Translations under genes and position numbers: made by a program
Notes under the pieces: model-generated
Database searches by the model: none
Told to the model about the DNA's origin: nothing
The model's input: only the letters and a program-made list of their open reading frames with translations
Source of the DNA: Lachnospiraceae bacterium OF09-6
GTDB lineage: Bacteria; Bacillota; Clostridia; Lachnospirales; Lachnospiraceae
DNA: 50,966 bases
Assembly (NCBI GenBank): GCA_003435055.1
Contig: QUMM01000024.1
Coordinates: 1-50,966 of the forward strand
Reading direction: 5' to 3'
Shown here: one piece after another, positions 27,533-35,190 of the stretch
Position numbering within the stretch: position 1 is the stretch's first letter
Layout: each line of letters begins with the position of its first letter

Positions 27533-28825
27533 AACGATTTTCATTGCCCACGGCGGTACATCTGTCTGAGACTGTTCTTCATCCATGAAGACAAAAGCTG
27601 TCTGAAATGGTGGCATCCGCCTCGGATACATGCCGAAGCCATCCGTAAAATACAACAGTCCTTTCAGATTGGAAAACTCTTTTTTTCTGCACAGTTCTTC
27701 CACGTAAGTAAACGCCGGTCGAAAATCCGTACCGCCACCGCCTGCCACTTCAAAATGCTCCATGTAGTCTTTTAATTCTTCCTCAGAAGCAATCTTCACA
27801 TCCGCCTGTACTTTTTCATCACACTGAATGATATGAATATTAATCTTTCGAAAAAAGCTTTCCTGTTCTTTTAAAATGCTATAAGTTTCTTCCAGAAAGG
27901 TCTTCACCAGATCTCCGGAACAGGACATGGAAGTATCAATGACAATAGCAAACTCTTCCACTTTCATCACCTCTCTGGATTCCTGTGGTTCAATCAGTGG
28001 CATATTGCCATACATGGACAATCCATAACTGTAAAAAATATAATCAAAGTTATCCGGATCGATCTGCATCTCTTCCCGAAGCACCGCAAACTTACGCAAA
28101 AATGTCCGATAATCAATAGTCTCCCGGTTCGCCACTTTCAGCTGATCCCGCAGATTCCCTTCCGCATCCACTGCTTCTTTGGAAAAGGAGTTCAGATCCA
28201 TCTCCATCTTCTCACGAACATCCTTCCATTTATCACGCTGCTGCTCAGTCTTTGGCTGCTGATTCTGGTGATTCACCCAGTAACGATGATCATCTACTGT
28301 AAATTCCCGTACCAGCTGCTGCAGCTTCTTTTCCCCCGGCAGTTCTGTAGTCAATACATGATAGATACCTTCCGCTGTCAGCACCTTCAGTTTTTTTCGC
28401 AGTTCTTTATAGGTACTCTCTCTCAGCCAGGAAATAGGCACCGTTACACAACGTATCTGCATACCGTCAATGATGGATTCCATGGCAATATCACATGCCA
28501 GATTCCAATATATCGTATCCTCTTTGGGCGGTGTAAAGACATGGCAGAACAGACAGTGTAACACCATATGCAGATACGCACGGTTCACCCGCTTTCTGTC
28601 ATCCCTGTAATAACTCCCCAGATATCTTGCATTATAATAAATCACATTTCCGTCTGTAGCCACGGTATCTACCGTACTGTCCATGGCATAATCCAGAGAG
28701 GACAGCGCCACATCCAGGAATCGCATATGCAGATATAATTCATTTCGCGCGGTAAACAGAATATGTCGTCCCACAGATTCCATTCTCCGTGCAAATTCTT
28801 TTTCCTTTTCAAATATATCTTCCAT
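27503..28825 (-). CDS. VWA-like protein with DUF2201-type N-terminal domain
   Basis: A 440-residue protein. The N-terminal ~280 residues resemble the DUF2201 putative metallopeptidase domain, but where HExxH is expected it reads HMVLH (residues 86-90), so the catalytic Glu is missing. The C-terminal VWA-like domain has the MIDAS motif DTSMS (D297, S299, S301), GGGGTDFRPAF and LLYFTDGFG. The start MEDIFEKEKE follows GAGGAG. It lies 10 bp downstream of the LRR gene and upstream of the MoxR-like ATPase, the usual VWA-AAA pairing. Cellular role unknown. Confidence 0.88.
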   Translation of the reverse strand: MEDIFEKEKEFARRMESVGRHILFTARNELYLHMRFLDVALSSLDYAMDSTVDTVATDGNVIYYNARYLGSYYRDDRKRVNRAYLHMVLHCLFCHVFTPPKEDTIYWNLACDIAMESIIDGMQIRCVTVPISWLRESTYKELRKKLKVLTAEGIYHVLTTELPGEKKLQQLVREFTVDDHRYWVNHQNQQPKTEQQRDKWKDVREKMEMDLNSFSKEAVDAEGNLRDQLKVANRETIDYRTFLRKFAVLREEMQIDPDNFDYIFYSYGLSMYGNMPLIEPQESREVMKVEEFAIVIDTSMSCSGDLVKTFLEETYSILKEQESFFRKINIHIIQCDEKVQADVKIASEEELKDYMEHFEVAGGGGTDFRPAFTYVEELCRKKEFSNLKGLLYFTDGFGMYPRRMPPFQTAFVFMDEEQSQTDVPPWAMKIVLRSEMLSHS

Positions 28826-28835
28826 TTTTCTCCTC

Positions 28836-29741
28836 TTACAGATCAAATGTCTTCTTTTTCTTTCCAAAATGCTGATGCTTGTAATCCATCAGAAAGCTCT
28901 GGATTTCCAGTCGTCCCTTCTGATTGGCTTCTTCTATCAGATCAGACAGTTCCTCTTCTCGCCAGTCAATAAATCCGGTCAGGAATTCCAGAATCTCATT
29001 CTGTTCGAACTCGATACACCATCCCGCAGCTGACATACGGTGCTCCATAAGGTAAGACTGATAGACTCCTTCCGCATCTCTGGAAAGTTGTTCTTTCTCC
29101 ATCAATCTGGTCACCGCCAGTTCAATACAAAAGTCCTCGCTTTCCAGATTCTGTGCTTCCTGAAAAAGCCGGTCATATTCTCCAAACTGGAATACTCCAT
29201 CCTGAAAACACTGACGATAACTGTATCCAGAACCGTGAAACTGCGTCTCCAGCATACGTGCCGGTGTATTTTCCACTGCCTCTTCATAATATTCCGGAAA
29301 CAACAACGTGCATATTCGATCCTTATAAACCATACTTGCTTTCAGCTCATGATGCACTTCACTGAGTACATCCTTCATGCAATATCCCTCCGCCTGATCC
29401 ATTCGAAAAGTAAGTTTTTTCAGATGATGGCATCCGGTAAATGCGCCTCCTGCAATATCTCGGGTACGGTGAGTGATGGTCAGTGCCTCCAGATAATAAC
29501 ATCCATAAAATGCATAGCCGCCAATCTCCCGTATGGAATCCGGAAGAAGGATCTCTTTCACCTGATTGCCACAGATCGCCGCTTTCTGATCTGGTTCCCG
29601 CCTGTCCTGGGAAAAGATATACGGAGCCAGTGCCGTCACCGGCAGTCCTTCGATCTGTGCCGGAACTGCCACACGTTCTTCACTGCCGTATATACGCTTC
29701 AGCAGTATTTCCCCATCTTTTACTTCATATTCAAATTCCAT
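28836..29741 (-). CDS. BspA-type leucine-rich-repeat protein, cytoplasmic
   Basis: A 301-residue protein with LRR_5 (BspA-like) repeats near residues 30-130, for example VKEILLPDSIREIGGYAFYGCYYLEAL and AGGAFTGCHHLKKLTF. The second half is an acidic helical region without recognised family. There is no signal peptide or TM, so unlike most BspA-type proteins it is probably cytoplasmic. GGGGG before MEFEYEVK decides the start over an upstream in-frame ATG. First gene of the LRR-VWA-AAA operon; it may be an adaptor or substrate-recognition part, which is inference. Confidence 0.85.
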   Translation of the reverse strand: MEFEYEVKDGEILLKRIYGSEERVAVPAQIEGLPVTALAPYIFSQDRREPDQKAAICGNQVKEILLPDSIREIGGYAFYGCYYLEALTITHRTRDIAGGAFTGCHHLKKLTFRMDQAEGYCMKDVLSEVHHELKASMVYKDRICTLLFPEYYEEAVENTPARMLETQFHGSGYSYRQCFQDGVFQFGEYDRLFQEAQNLESEDFCIELAVTRLMEKEQLSRDAEGVYQSYLMEHRMSAAGWCIEFEQNEILEFLTGFIDWREEELSDLIEEANQKGRLEIQSFLMDYKHQHFGKKKKTFDL

Positions 29742-29764
29742 ATTTCCCCCTGTGTTCGGTCCAG

Positions 29765-29784
29765 GCGCATGGAAATTCATGCGC
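29765..29784. other. Inverted repeat upstream of the LRR-VWA-AAA operon
   Basis: Perfect 7-bp arms GCGCATG/CATGCGC with a 6-bp spacer, between the upstream terminator and the LRR gene start. No -35/-10 pair is visible here, so it may be a regulator site or leader hairpin. Confidence 0.45.
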
Positions 29785-29791
29785 GCAACGA

Positions 29792-29819
29792 TAAAAAGCG
29801 GGGAAACTGCTCCCCGCTT
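29792..29819 (-). terminator. Intrinsic terminator after the 79-residue membrane protein gene
   Basis: On the minus strand AAGCGGGGA pairs with TCCCCGCTT around a short loop, followed by TTTTTAT. Confidence 0.88.
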
Positions 29820-29831
29820 GTCCCTTTTATC

Positions 29832-30071
29832 TTATTCTTCTTCATTCAGTCCATTCAGATAATCATCAATGGCGCCTGTGGATACCTCATAGCTTTTTGC
29901 TACTGGTACATGTACCTTACCATACACGGAAAAACCGATCCAGCAGACTACCAGTGCACATACTACATATCCGCCAATCTTCCATGCAAGACGTTCTCTT
30001 TTCTCCTTGCGCATAATCTTCTGTCTGTTTGCTTTTTTCTGCTTGTATTTATCTACTTTTGCCTGACTCAT
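29832..30071 (-). CDS. Small membrane protein, unknown function (79 residues)
   Basis: A very basic N-terminus (MSQAKVDKYKQKKANRQKIMRKEKRER) precedes one TM helix around GGYVVCALVVCWIGFSVYG and an acidic external tail ending LNGLNEEE. Topology by the positive-inside rule places the N-terminus in the cytoplasm. No family recognised. It has its own promoter and terminator, so it is a monocistronic gene. Confidence 0.8.
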   Translation of the reverse strand: MSQAKVDKYKQKKANRQKIMRKEKRERLAWKIGGYVVCALVVCWIGFSVYGKVHVPVAKSYEVSTGAIDDYLNGLNEEE

Positions 30072-30138
30072 TTTACTACTCCTGTCATCGACACCTGCAT
30101 ATCACAGGCCTGATTGGGAAATGTGATTTCCTTTTGTT

Positions 30139-30167
30139 ATTGTAGCACAGATCCGGCGGAATTTCAT
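30139..30167 (-). promoter_or_regulatory. Extended -10 promoter for the small membrane protein gene
   Basis: On the minus strand ATGAAA, 17 bp, TACAAT preceded by TGC (extended -10), about 65 bp upstream of the start codon. Confidence 0.6.
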
Positions 30168-30178
30168 CCCTTTTTTGT

Positions 30179-31987
30179 CTACATCCTCAGCTTTTTATGA
30201 AATTCCCGGAAAGTATCTTTTTTCTGAAAAATCATAAGACCTGTCAGTACCAGAAAACTGATACCACTGCAAATCACCGATAGATACACAAATCGAATCA
30301 GATTCAGCCATACCAGCACAATCGGAATACATCCTGCCATCGCTGCCTGAATCAGATAAAACAGATATTCCTCCCGTTCCAGGTGCTGTACCTTTGCGAT
30401 CACTGCCATAGAACAAAGCACGCCTAACGCTCCAATTGGCAGTACAAAGTCCAGAGACCATCCCATCCAGCCGGTATAACGATCCCACACTATGGCCAAT
30501 ATGGTTATCAAAAGCAGCTGCCACATTTCATTTTTCAAAATATTCCGCCGCTTGCTGTAGGCGACTGCCACCAAAAGCCAGGTGCAGGCGATCCCTGCCA
30601 CTGCGAACCCAAACCAGTTTAATGCTCCGGTGAACAGATAGTCCGATACAGCACAGATGACTGCTGCTGCAATACACAGGAAGCTAAAGATCCGAAAGAT
30701 CTGCCTTTCCTCTTTCTTCTGTTGCTCATTTCTTCCAGGGAAATCCTGTTTTTCTTCCCGAAATCCAACGGATTCTTCTTTTAAAATCCTCTGAAAATTC
30801 CGTTGTATATTATCATTTGGCAGCTTGGAAGTAAATCCCAGCAGCATCTGATCCTGATAAGAACAGGAACAGAGCTGTAAAATATCGGTACTGGCAAAAA
30901 TGCCAAAATGTTCGATATATGCTTCATAGCCAGGTGGAAAACGTAAAATCCCGATATTGGAATATACTGCAGTAATGCTGCGACTGCCGAGGGACGCCCC
31001 TATCATCAGAAAATACCTTTTAATTTCCAGTGGTACTGCACGTACAAACGGATTTTTTTCCAATCTGACATACCCATTCATACGACGTGCCACATTTTCC
31101 CTGATCAGTTCTTTTCCAAACTGTTCTTTCACATGATTCACCACGTCCTTTAGCGTGGTATTCGCCTCAAAGGTATAGCCTACTTCAATCCAGCCAAAGA
31201 AATTCGCCATGGACTGAGACGGGAAATAATTACGCAGGTTCACCGGCACCATCAGTGTCACAGGCTTTTTCTGCCGGCTTCTCGGGATCTCTTCTCCAAT
31301 TGCACACAGCATCACAGCCGCCAGAAATACCGTGATGGATACACCATAGGATTTTGCCTTTGCATGGATCTCTTTCACCGGAATATTCAGTTCCGTGATC
31401 TGCATCTCTTCGTGAGGAAGTTTTTCTCCTTTTAATCTGACAGCTGTCGGCTTCTTCTCGCTTTTTCCTTCTGGTAATGAATAATACTGGGAAAAGCTGT
31501 CTTCCTCCTGATCCCATGGCGTACTCTCTTCTCCAGACTCCATTCTGGAAAGATGTGCTTCCGGGTGCTTTCGGATCAGATAATTCTGCACCAGTTCCTG
31601 CAAAAAGTGCATCGCACCGGTTCCGTCTGTCAATGCATGATAAACTTCAAAATTAATCCTGTTCTTATAATAGGTTACTTCAAAAAGCAGTGTTTTTTTA
31701 TCCGGTATATAGAGCCTGCTGCATGGCGGCTTTTTTTCTTCTGTTACCACAGATTTAATCTCTCTTCGCTCCAGATAAAACCAGAACAGCCCCTTTCGCA
31801 GCACTGCCTGAAACAATGGATATTTCTTCATAGTCTCATCCAGTGCTTTCTGCAGGATCTCAGGATCTACCGGTTCTTTACATTCACAGTAAAACCGAAA
31901 CACTCTGGTGTCGTGCTTTCCGGTCACCAGTGGAAATGCCAACGCTGCGTTATCCAGCTTTCTCCATCTTGAATAGCCTGTCTCCAT
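30179..31987 (-). CDS. Condensation/acyltransferase-like protein with C-terminal membrane domain (DUF6320-like)
   Basis: A 602-residue protein. The first ~420 residues resemble CoA-dependent acyltransferase/condensation folds (a FRFYCECKEPVDPEILQKALDETMKKYPLFQAVLR start, then the HALTDGTGA motif in place of HHxxxDG). Only one of the two motif histidines is kept; the first is replaced by Tyr (VYHALTDG). The last ~150 residues form about five TM helices. It overlaps the esterase gene by 1 nt (TAATG), so the two are co-translated and may act together on acyl or ester groups at the membrane. Specific substrate unknown; DUF6320 assignment is from memory. Confidence 0.75.
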   Translation of the reverse strand: METGYSRWRKLDNAALAFPLVTGKHDTRVFRFYCECKEPVDPEILQKALDETMKKYPLFQAVLRKGLFWFYLERREIKSVVTEEKKPPCSRLYIPDKKTLLFEVTYYKNRINFEVYHALTDGTGAMHFLQELVQNYLIRKHPEAHLSRMESGEESTPWDQEEDSFSQYYSLPEGKSEKKPTAVRLKGEKLPHEEMQITELNIPVKEIHAKAKSYGVSITVFLAAVMLCAIGEEIPRSRQKKPVTLMVPVNLRNYFPSQSMANFFGWIEVGYTFEANTTLKDVVNHVKEQFGKELIRENVARRMNGYVRLEKNPFVRAVPLEIKRYFLMIGASLGSRSITAVYSNIGILRFPPGYEAYIEHFGIFASTDILQLCSCSYQDQMLLGFTSKLPNDNIQRNFQRILKEESVGFREEKQDFPGRNEQQKKEERQIFRIFSFLCIAAAVICAVSDYLFTGALNWFGFAVAGIACTWLLVAVAYSKRRNILKNEMWQLLLITILAIVWDRYTGWMGWSLDFVLPIGALGVLCSMAVIAKVQHLEREEYLFYLIQAAMAGCIPIVLVWLNLIRFVYLSVICSGISFLVLTGLMIFQKKDTFREFHKKLRM

Positions 31988-32970
31988 TATTCTTCGCTTC
32001 CCTTCAGAAATGCATTGATGTACGTAAAGCTCTCCCGCACATGCAGAAAACGAATTCCCAGAGCAAAAAATCCATGAAAGGCATTCTCGATCCGGTGCAG
32101 TTCTACGTCATTTCCTGCTGCCTGCAGTTTTTTCGCATAGTCCTCTCCCTCATCCCGCAGGGGATCCAGCTGTGCTGTCAAAATCAATGTCTTCGGGAGA
32201 TGTGAAAAATCCTCGGCCAGGAGCGGCGCAAAATATGGATTCTGCCGGTCCTGTGGACAGCTCTCATACAACTTCAGATAATCTTCCATCTTTACTGCTG
32301 TCAGGAGATACTCTGTACCGTTTTCCTGTACAGAAGGATATGGAGATTGCTCTGTATAGCAGTTATACAGCGCCGGATAGATCAAGATCTGACGCTTTGG
32401 AGCAAAGTCTCCTGTATCTCTTGCCTTCAGACATACCGCTGCTGTCAGATTGCCCCCTGCGGAGTCCCCCATAATCGTAATCTGATCCGGGTGAATCTTC
32501 AAAATACTGTGATTCGTGTACAATGCCTTTGCCGCTGCGTAACAGTCATCCAATGCTGTCGGAAAGCGGTATTCCGGCGCCAGCCGGTATTCCACCGATG
32601 CTACAATACAGCCGGTAGCCTGCGCCATTCTGGCACAAACTCTGTTATATGTGGCAACACTCTCTGTTACCCATCCTCCGCCATGGAAAAACAGCAGTAC
32701 AGAAAAGTGACTGCGTTGATCCGGCTCCAGATGCATGGCTTCCTCAGTAGGAAAATACAGACGCACCGGAACCTCATACTCCCCATTATAGATCTTTGTA
32801 TCCAGTTTCTTTAAAAAGATAGCCAGGGCATCTAATTTTTTCAGATCTGCCAGTCGGCGTGAAGACTCTACTTCAATATTTCCACTGGACAATGCCTGTA
32901 AAACGGAATGCATCGTTTTTGAAATCAAATCTTTTTCCTCATCTTTTTCTTTTATAGTCAAAACGGGCAT
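31987..32970 (-). CDS. Alpha/beta hydrolase, HSL-type esterase
   Basis: A 327-residue hydrolase of the hormone-sensitive-lipase family. The oxyanion motif is HGGGW, the nucleophile is in GDSAGG, the acid is in LDPLRDEG and the His in NAFHGF. No signal peptide. The start MPVLTIKEKD is chosen because AGGAG lies 6 nt upstream; an ATG six codons earlier has no ribosome site. It is followed with 1-nt overlap by the acyltransferase-like membrane protein. Natural substrate unknown. Confidence 0.92.
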   Translation of the reverse strand: MPVLTIKEKDEEKDLISKTMHSVLQALSSGNIEVESSRRLADLKKLDALAIFLKKLDTKIYNGEYEVPVRLYFPTEEAMHLEPDQRSHFSVLLFFHGGGWVTESVATYNRVCARMAQATGCIVASVEYRLAPEYRFPTALDDCYAAAKALYTNHSILKIHPDQITIMGDSAGGNLTAAVCLKARDTGDFAPKRQILIYPALYNCYTEQSPYPSVQENGTEYLLTAVKMEDYLKLYESCPQDRQNPYFAPLLAEDFSHLPKTLILTAQLDPLRDEGEDYAKKLQAAGNDVELHRIENAFHGFFALGIRFLHVRESFTYINAFLKGSEE

Positions 32971-33001
32971 GATGTTCTCCTGCACCATACCCGTCTGCTT
33001 T

Positions 33002-33610
33002 CTATTCTTCTGCTTCAGACGCTGCCTCTACGATCAGCTTCACGCAAAGATCATATCCAAGCTTTCCGCTGTCCAGTGTCATATCATAATTATGACTGTC
33101 GCCCCATTTCTGGCCGCCGCTGTAATGATTGTAATAGTTATGTCTGGCACGATCTCTCTTGGTCAGCATCTTCTGGATCTCTGTAGCGTTCTTTGTTCCG
33201 GTCAGTTCGGTCACCCGCACGCCTCGGTGCAGTTCATCTGCATGGATGAATATATCCAGTGTGTCAATCTCTGCTTCTTTTAAGATCACATCTGCACAGC
33301 GTCCCAGAATCACGCAAGGTCCCTTCTGCGCCATTTTGATGATAATTGCTTTCTGAATCTCATGAATAGCATCCTGAGAATCATTAAAGTAGGAACTGGA
33401 AATCGAACTGATCTTTTTCCAGATATCATCGCTGGTAGAGCGGTCTTCCTCTTCCTTTTCAATCAGTTTCTTTTCAAATCCACTTTCTTCTGCCGTCGCA
33501 CGGACAATGTCACGGTCATAAAACGGAATTCCCAGTGCTTCTGCTACCTTTGTTCCGATGGAATGTCCTCCTGCACCGTATTCACGGCTGATTGTGATTA
33601 CTTTATTCAT
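33002..33610 (-). CDS. Cytidylate kinase-like family protein
   Basis: A 202-residue P-loop kinase of the Cytidylate_kin2 type. The N-terminus ITISREYGAGGHSIGTKVAEALGIPFYDRDIV contains the phosphate-binding glycine loop. VILGRCAD and RDRARHNYYNHYSG (LID region) follow. This family is found in addition to the true cmk in many clostridia and its substrate is not established. RBS GGGAGG. Lies 18 bp after the Lon-like AAA gene and 31 bp before the esterase. Confidence 0.88.
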   Translation of the reverse strand: MNKVITISREYGAGGHSIGTKVAEALGIPFYDRDIVRATAEESGFEKKLIEKEEEDRSTSDDIWKKISSISSSYFNDSQDAIHEIQKAIIIKMAQKGPCVILGRCADVILKEAEIDTLDIFIHADELHRGVRVTELTGTKNATEIQKMLTKRDRARHNYYNHYSGGQKWGDSHNYDMTLDSGKLGYDLCVKLIVEAASEAEE

Positions 33611-33628
33611 GGTAAATACCTCCCTTTC

Positions 33629-35116
33629 TTAATCCAGCAGCGCATTGACCATCTCTTTGTCAAACACTACCTGTGGTACATGATCTACCTCAATCTGATA
33701 CAATGCATTGGCTGCAATATGCTCTGCTGCCTGCTCCAGATCACGAATACCGGAAGTACTTCGATAACGGTCAATTACCGCATCCAGTGCCTCCCCGGTT
33801 ACCACACATTCTTCCTCTCTGAGGCTCATGCGCTTCAGTACTTTTGGAAGTGCAAATCTGGAGAATATCACTTTTTTCTCTTCTGTCGTATAATCCGGAA
33901 TCTCAATCACTGCAAATCGGGACATCAGCGGCGCACTGATCTGATCTTTTTCATTGGCCGTTGCAATCGGATATACACCGACTGTCGGGATCATACATTC
34001 CATATAATTATCCGTAAAGCCCAGATTATCTAAAAGTGTCAGAAGCACATCTGCCGGGTTGCCATTTCCTTTACCGGAATTTGCCTTATCCAGCTCATTG
34101 ATGATAAATACCAGATTCGATGTTCCAGCCATGGAAAATGCATCCATGATGATACCCGGCTTGGCATTGGCATAAATTCTGGAGCTTCCGGTAAGCTGTT
34201 CCGGGTCATTAATGGAACTCATATCCAGTGTGGTCCACGGAAGCTTCAGGATTCTGGCAACCGCATAGGCAATCTGAGACTTTCCGGTACCTGCCGGTCC
34301 GATCAGCAACAATCCGTAAGCCGGAAGGGTATTGGTACGGTTGATCTGTATAATGGTTTCTATGATACGCTGCTTTACCCGCTCCATTCCATAGAGCTCT
34401 TCATCCAGAATTCTTCTGGCTTCTTTCGGATCAATGGCTTCAAAATAATTATTCTTCCACTGAATATTCATCATAATCGACAGAGCTCTCTGTGCATGGC
34501 GCCGTTCTTCCTGAGACACTTCATGGGATCTGGCCACCGCCAGATTCCTTCTTGCCCACAGACGGATATTATCCGGCATGGTTCTGCCTGCACAGGTCAT
34601 AAAATCTGTGATGCTCTGGATGCTGGTCAGCTTCATATCGTCGCCGATCTCTTCCTTGTCATCCTCTTCGATCTCTTCTTCCGGTGCGTTGCTGGCCAGG
34701 AGCCGTTCAATCATGAACTGAAGAAATCCGTCTTCCGCCGACAGCTTGGTACCGCCGCCAAATGCAATCTCCCGGATCTTGTAGACTGCATAACCCTCCT
34801 TTTCCAGATTCGCTCCTGAAAGACGAACCGTAATATGATTCTCTCCCAGCCAACGAAGCAGACTGATAAATCTTGCATCGATCTTCAGAATATCTGCCTG
34901 AATTGTCTCATCCTCTTCTTTAAATTCGAATGCAGTTCTCTTTGTCGGATTCAGAAAAATCCCACAGGAATGATGCTTCCACTGTCTTTTGCTGTTATCC
35001 AGCACCATAATCGGCTGCTCCGGTGTCGGCTGTGGATTATCTGAGTAGAAAACTTCATAAGTACACTCGGTGATCTTCTTACTCTCTGATGCCCCGCTAA
35101 AATCAAATACTGGCAT
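33629..35116 (-). CDS. Lon-like AAA+ ATPase without protease domain
   Basis: A 495-residue protein. The N-terminal ~235 residues have no recognised family. The AAA+ module follows: LYGMERVKQRIIE, Walker A GPAGTGKS (273-280), a Walker B-like FIINELDKA with Asn340 in place of the usual Asp and Glu341 retained, sensor IATANEKD, Arg-finger region PLMSRFAVIEIPDYT and the Lon-type lid STSGIRDLEQAAEHIA. The protein ends right after the lid, so the S16 protease domain is absent. GAGGAAA before MPVFDFSG fixes the start. Probably a chaperone-like remodeller; substrate unknown. Confidence 0.85.
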   Translation of the reverse strand: MPVFDFSGASESKKITECTYEVFYSDNPQPTPEQPIMVLDNSKRQWKHHSCGIFLNPTKRTAFEFKEEDETIQADILKIDARFISLLRWLGENHITVRLSGANLEKEGYAVYKIREIAFGGGTKLSAEDGFLQFMIERLLASNAPEEEIEEDDKEEIGDDMKLTSIQSITDFMTCAGRTMPDNIRLWARRNLAVARSHEVSQEERRHAQRALSIMMNIQWKNNYFEAIDPKEARRILDEELYGMERVKQRIIETIIQINRTNTLPAYGLLLIGPAGTGKSQIAYAVARILKLPWTTLDMSSINDPEQLTGSSRIYANAKPGIIMDAFSMAGTSNLVFIINELDKANSGKGNGNPADVLLTLLDNLGFTDNYMECMIPTVGVYPIATANEKDQISAPLMSRFAVIEIPDYTTEEKKVIFSRFALPKVLKRMSLREEECVVTGEALDAVIDRYRSTSGIRDLEQAAEHIAANALYQIEVDHVPQVVFDKEMVNALLD

Positions 35117-35133
35117 ATTTATTTTCCTCTTTC

Positions 35134-35160
35134 GTAACTGCTCAGTACCTTCACAGTTAC
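35134..35160. repeat. Stem-loop repeat, copy B
   Basis: A 7-bp stem GTAACTG/CAGTTAC around the 13-nt loop CTCAGTACCTTCA. The loop differs from copy A (25624-25658) at two positions, and the stem T-A pair is replaced by A-T. An alternative longer pairing with 35167-35180 is also possible. It lies in the leader of the Lon-like AAA gene. Confidence 0.65.
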
Positions 35161-35190
35161 AGTGGGTTCTGAACAGTTCCTCTCTTTTAT

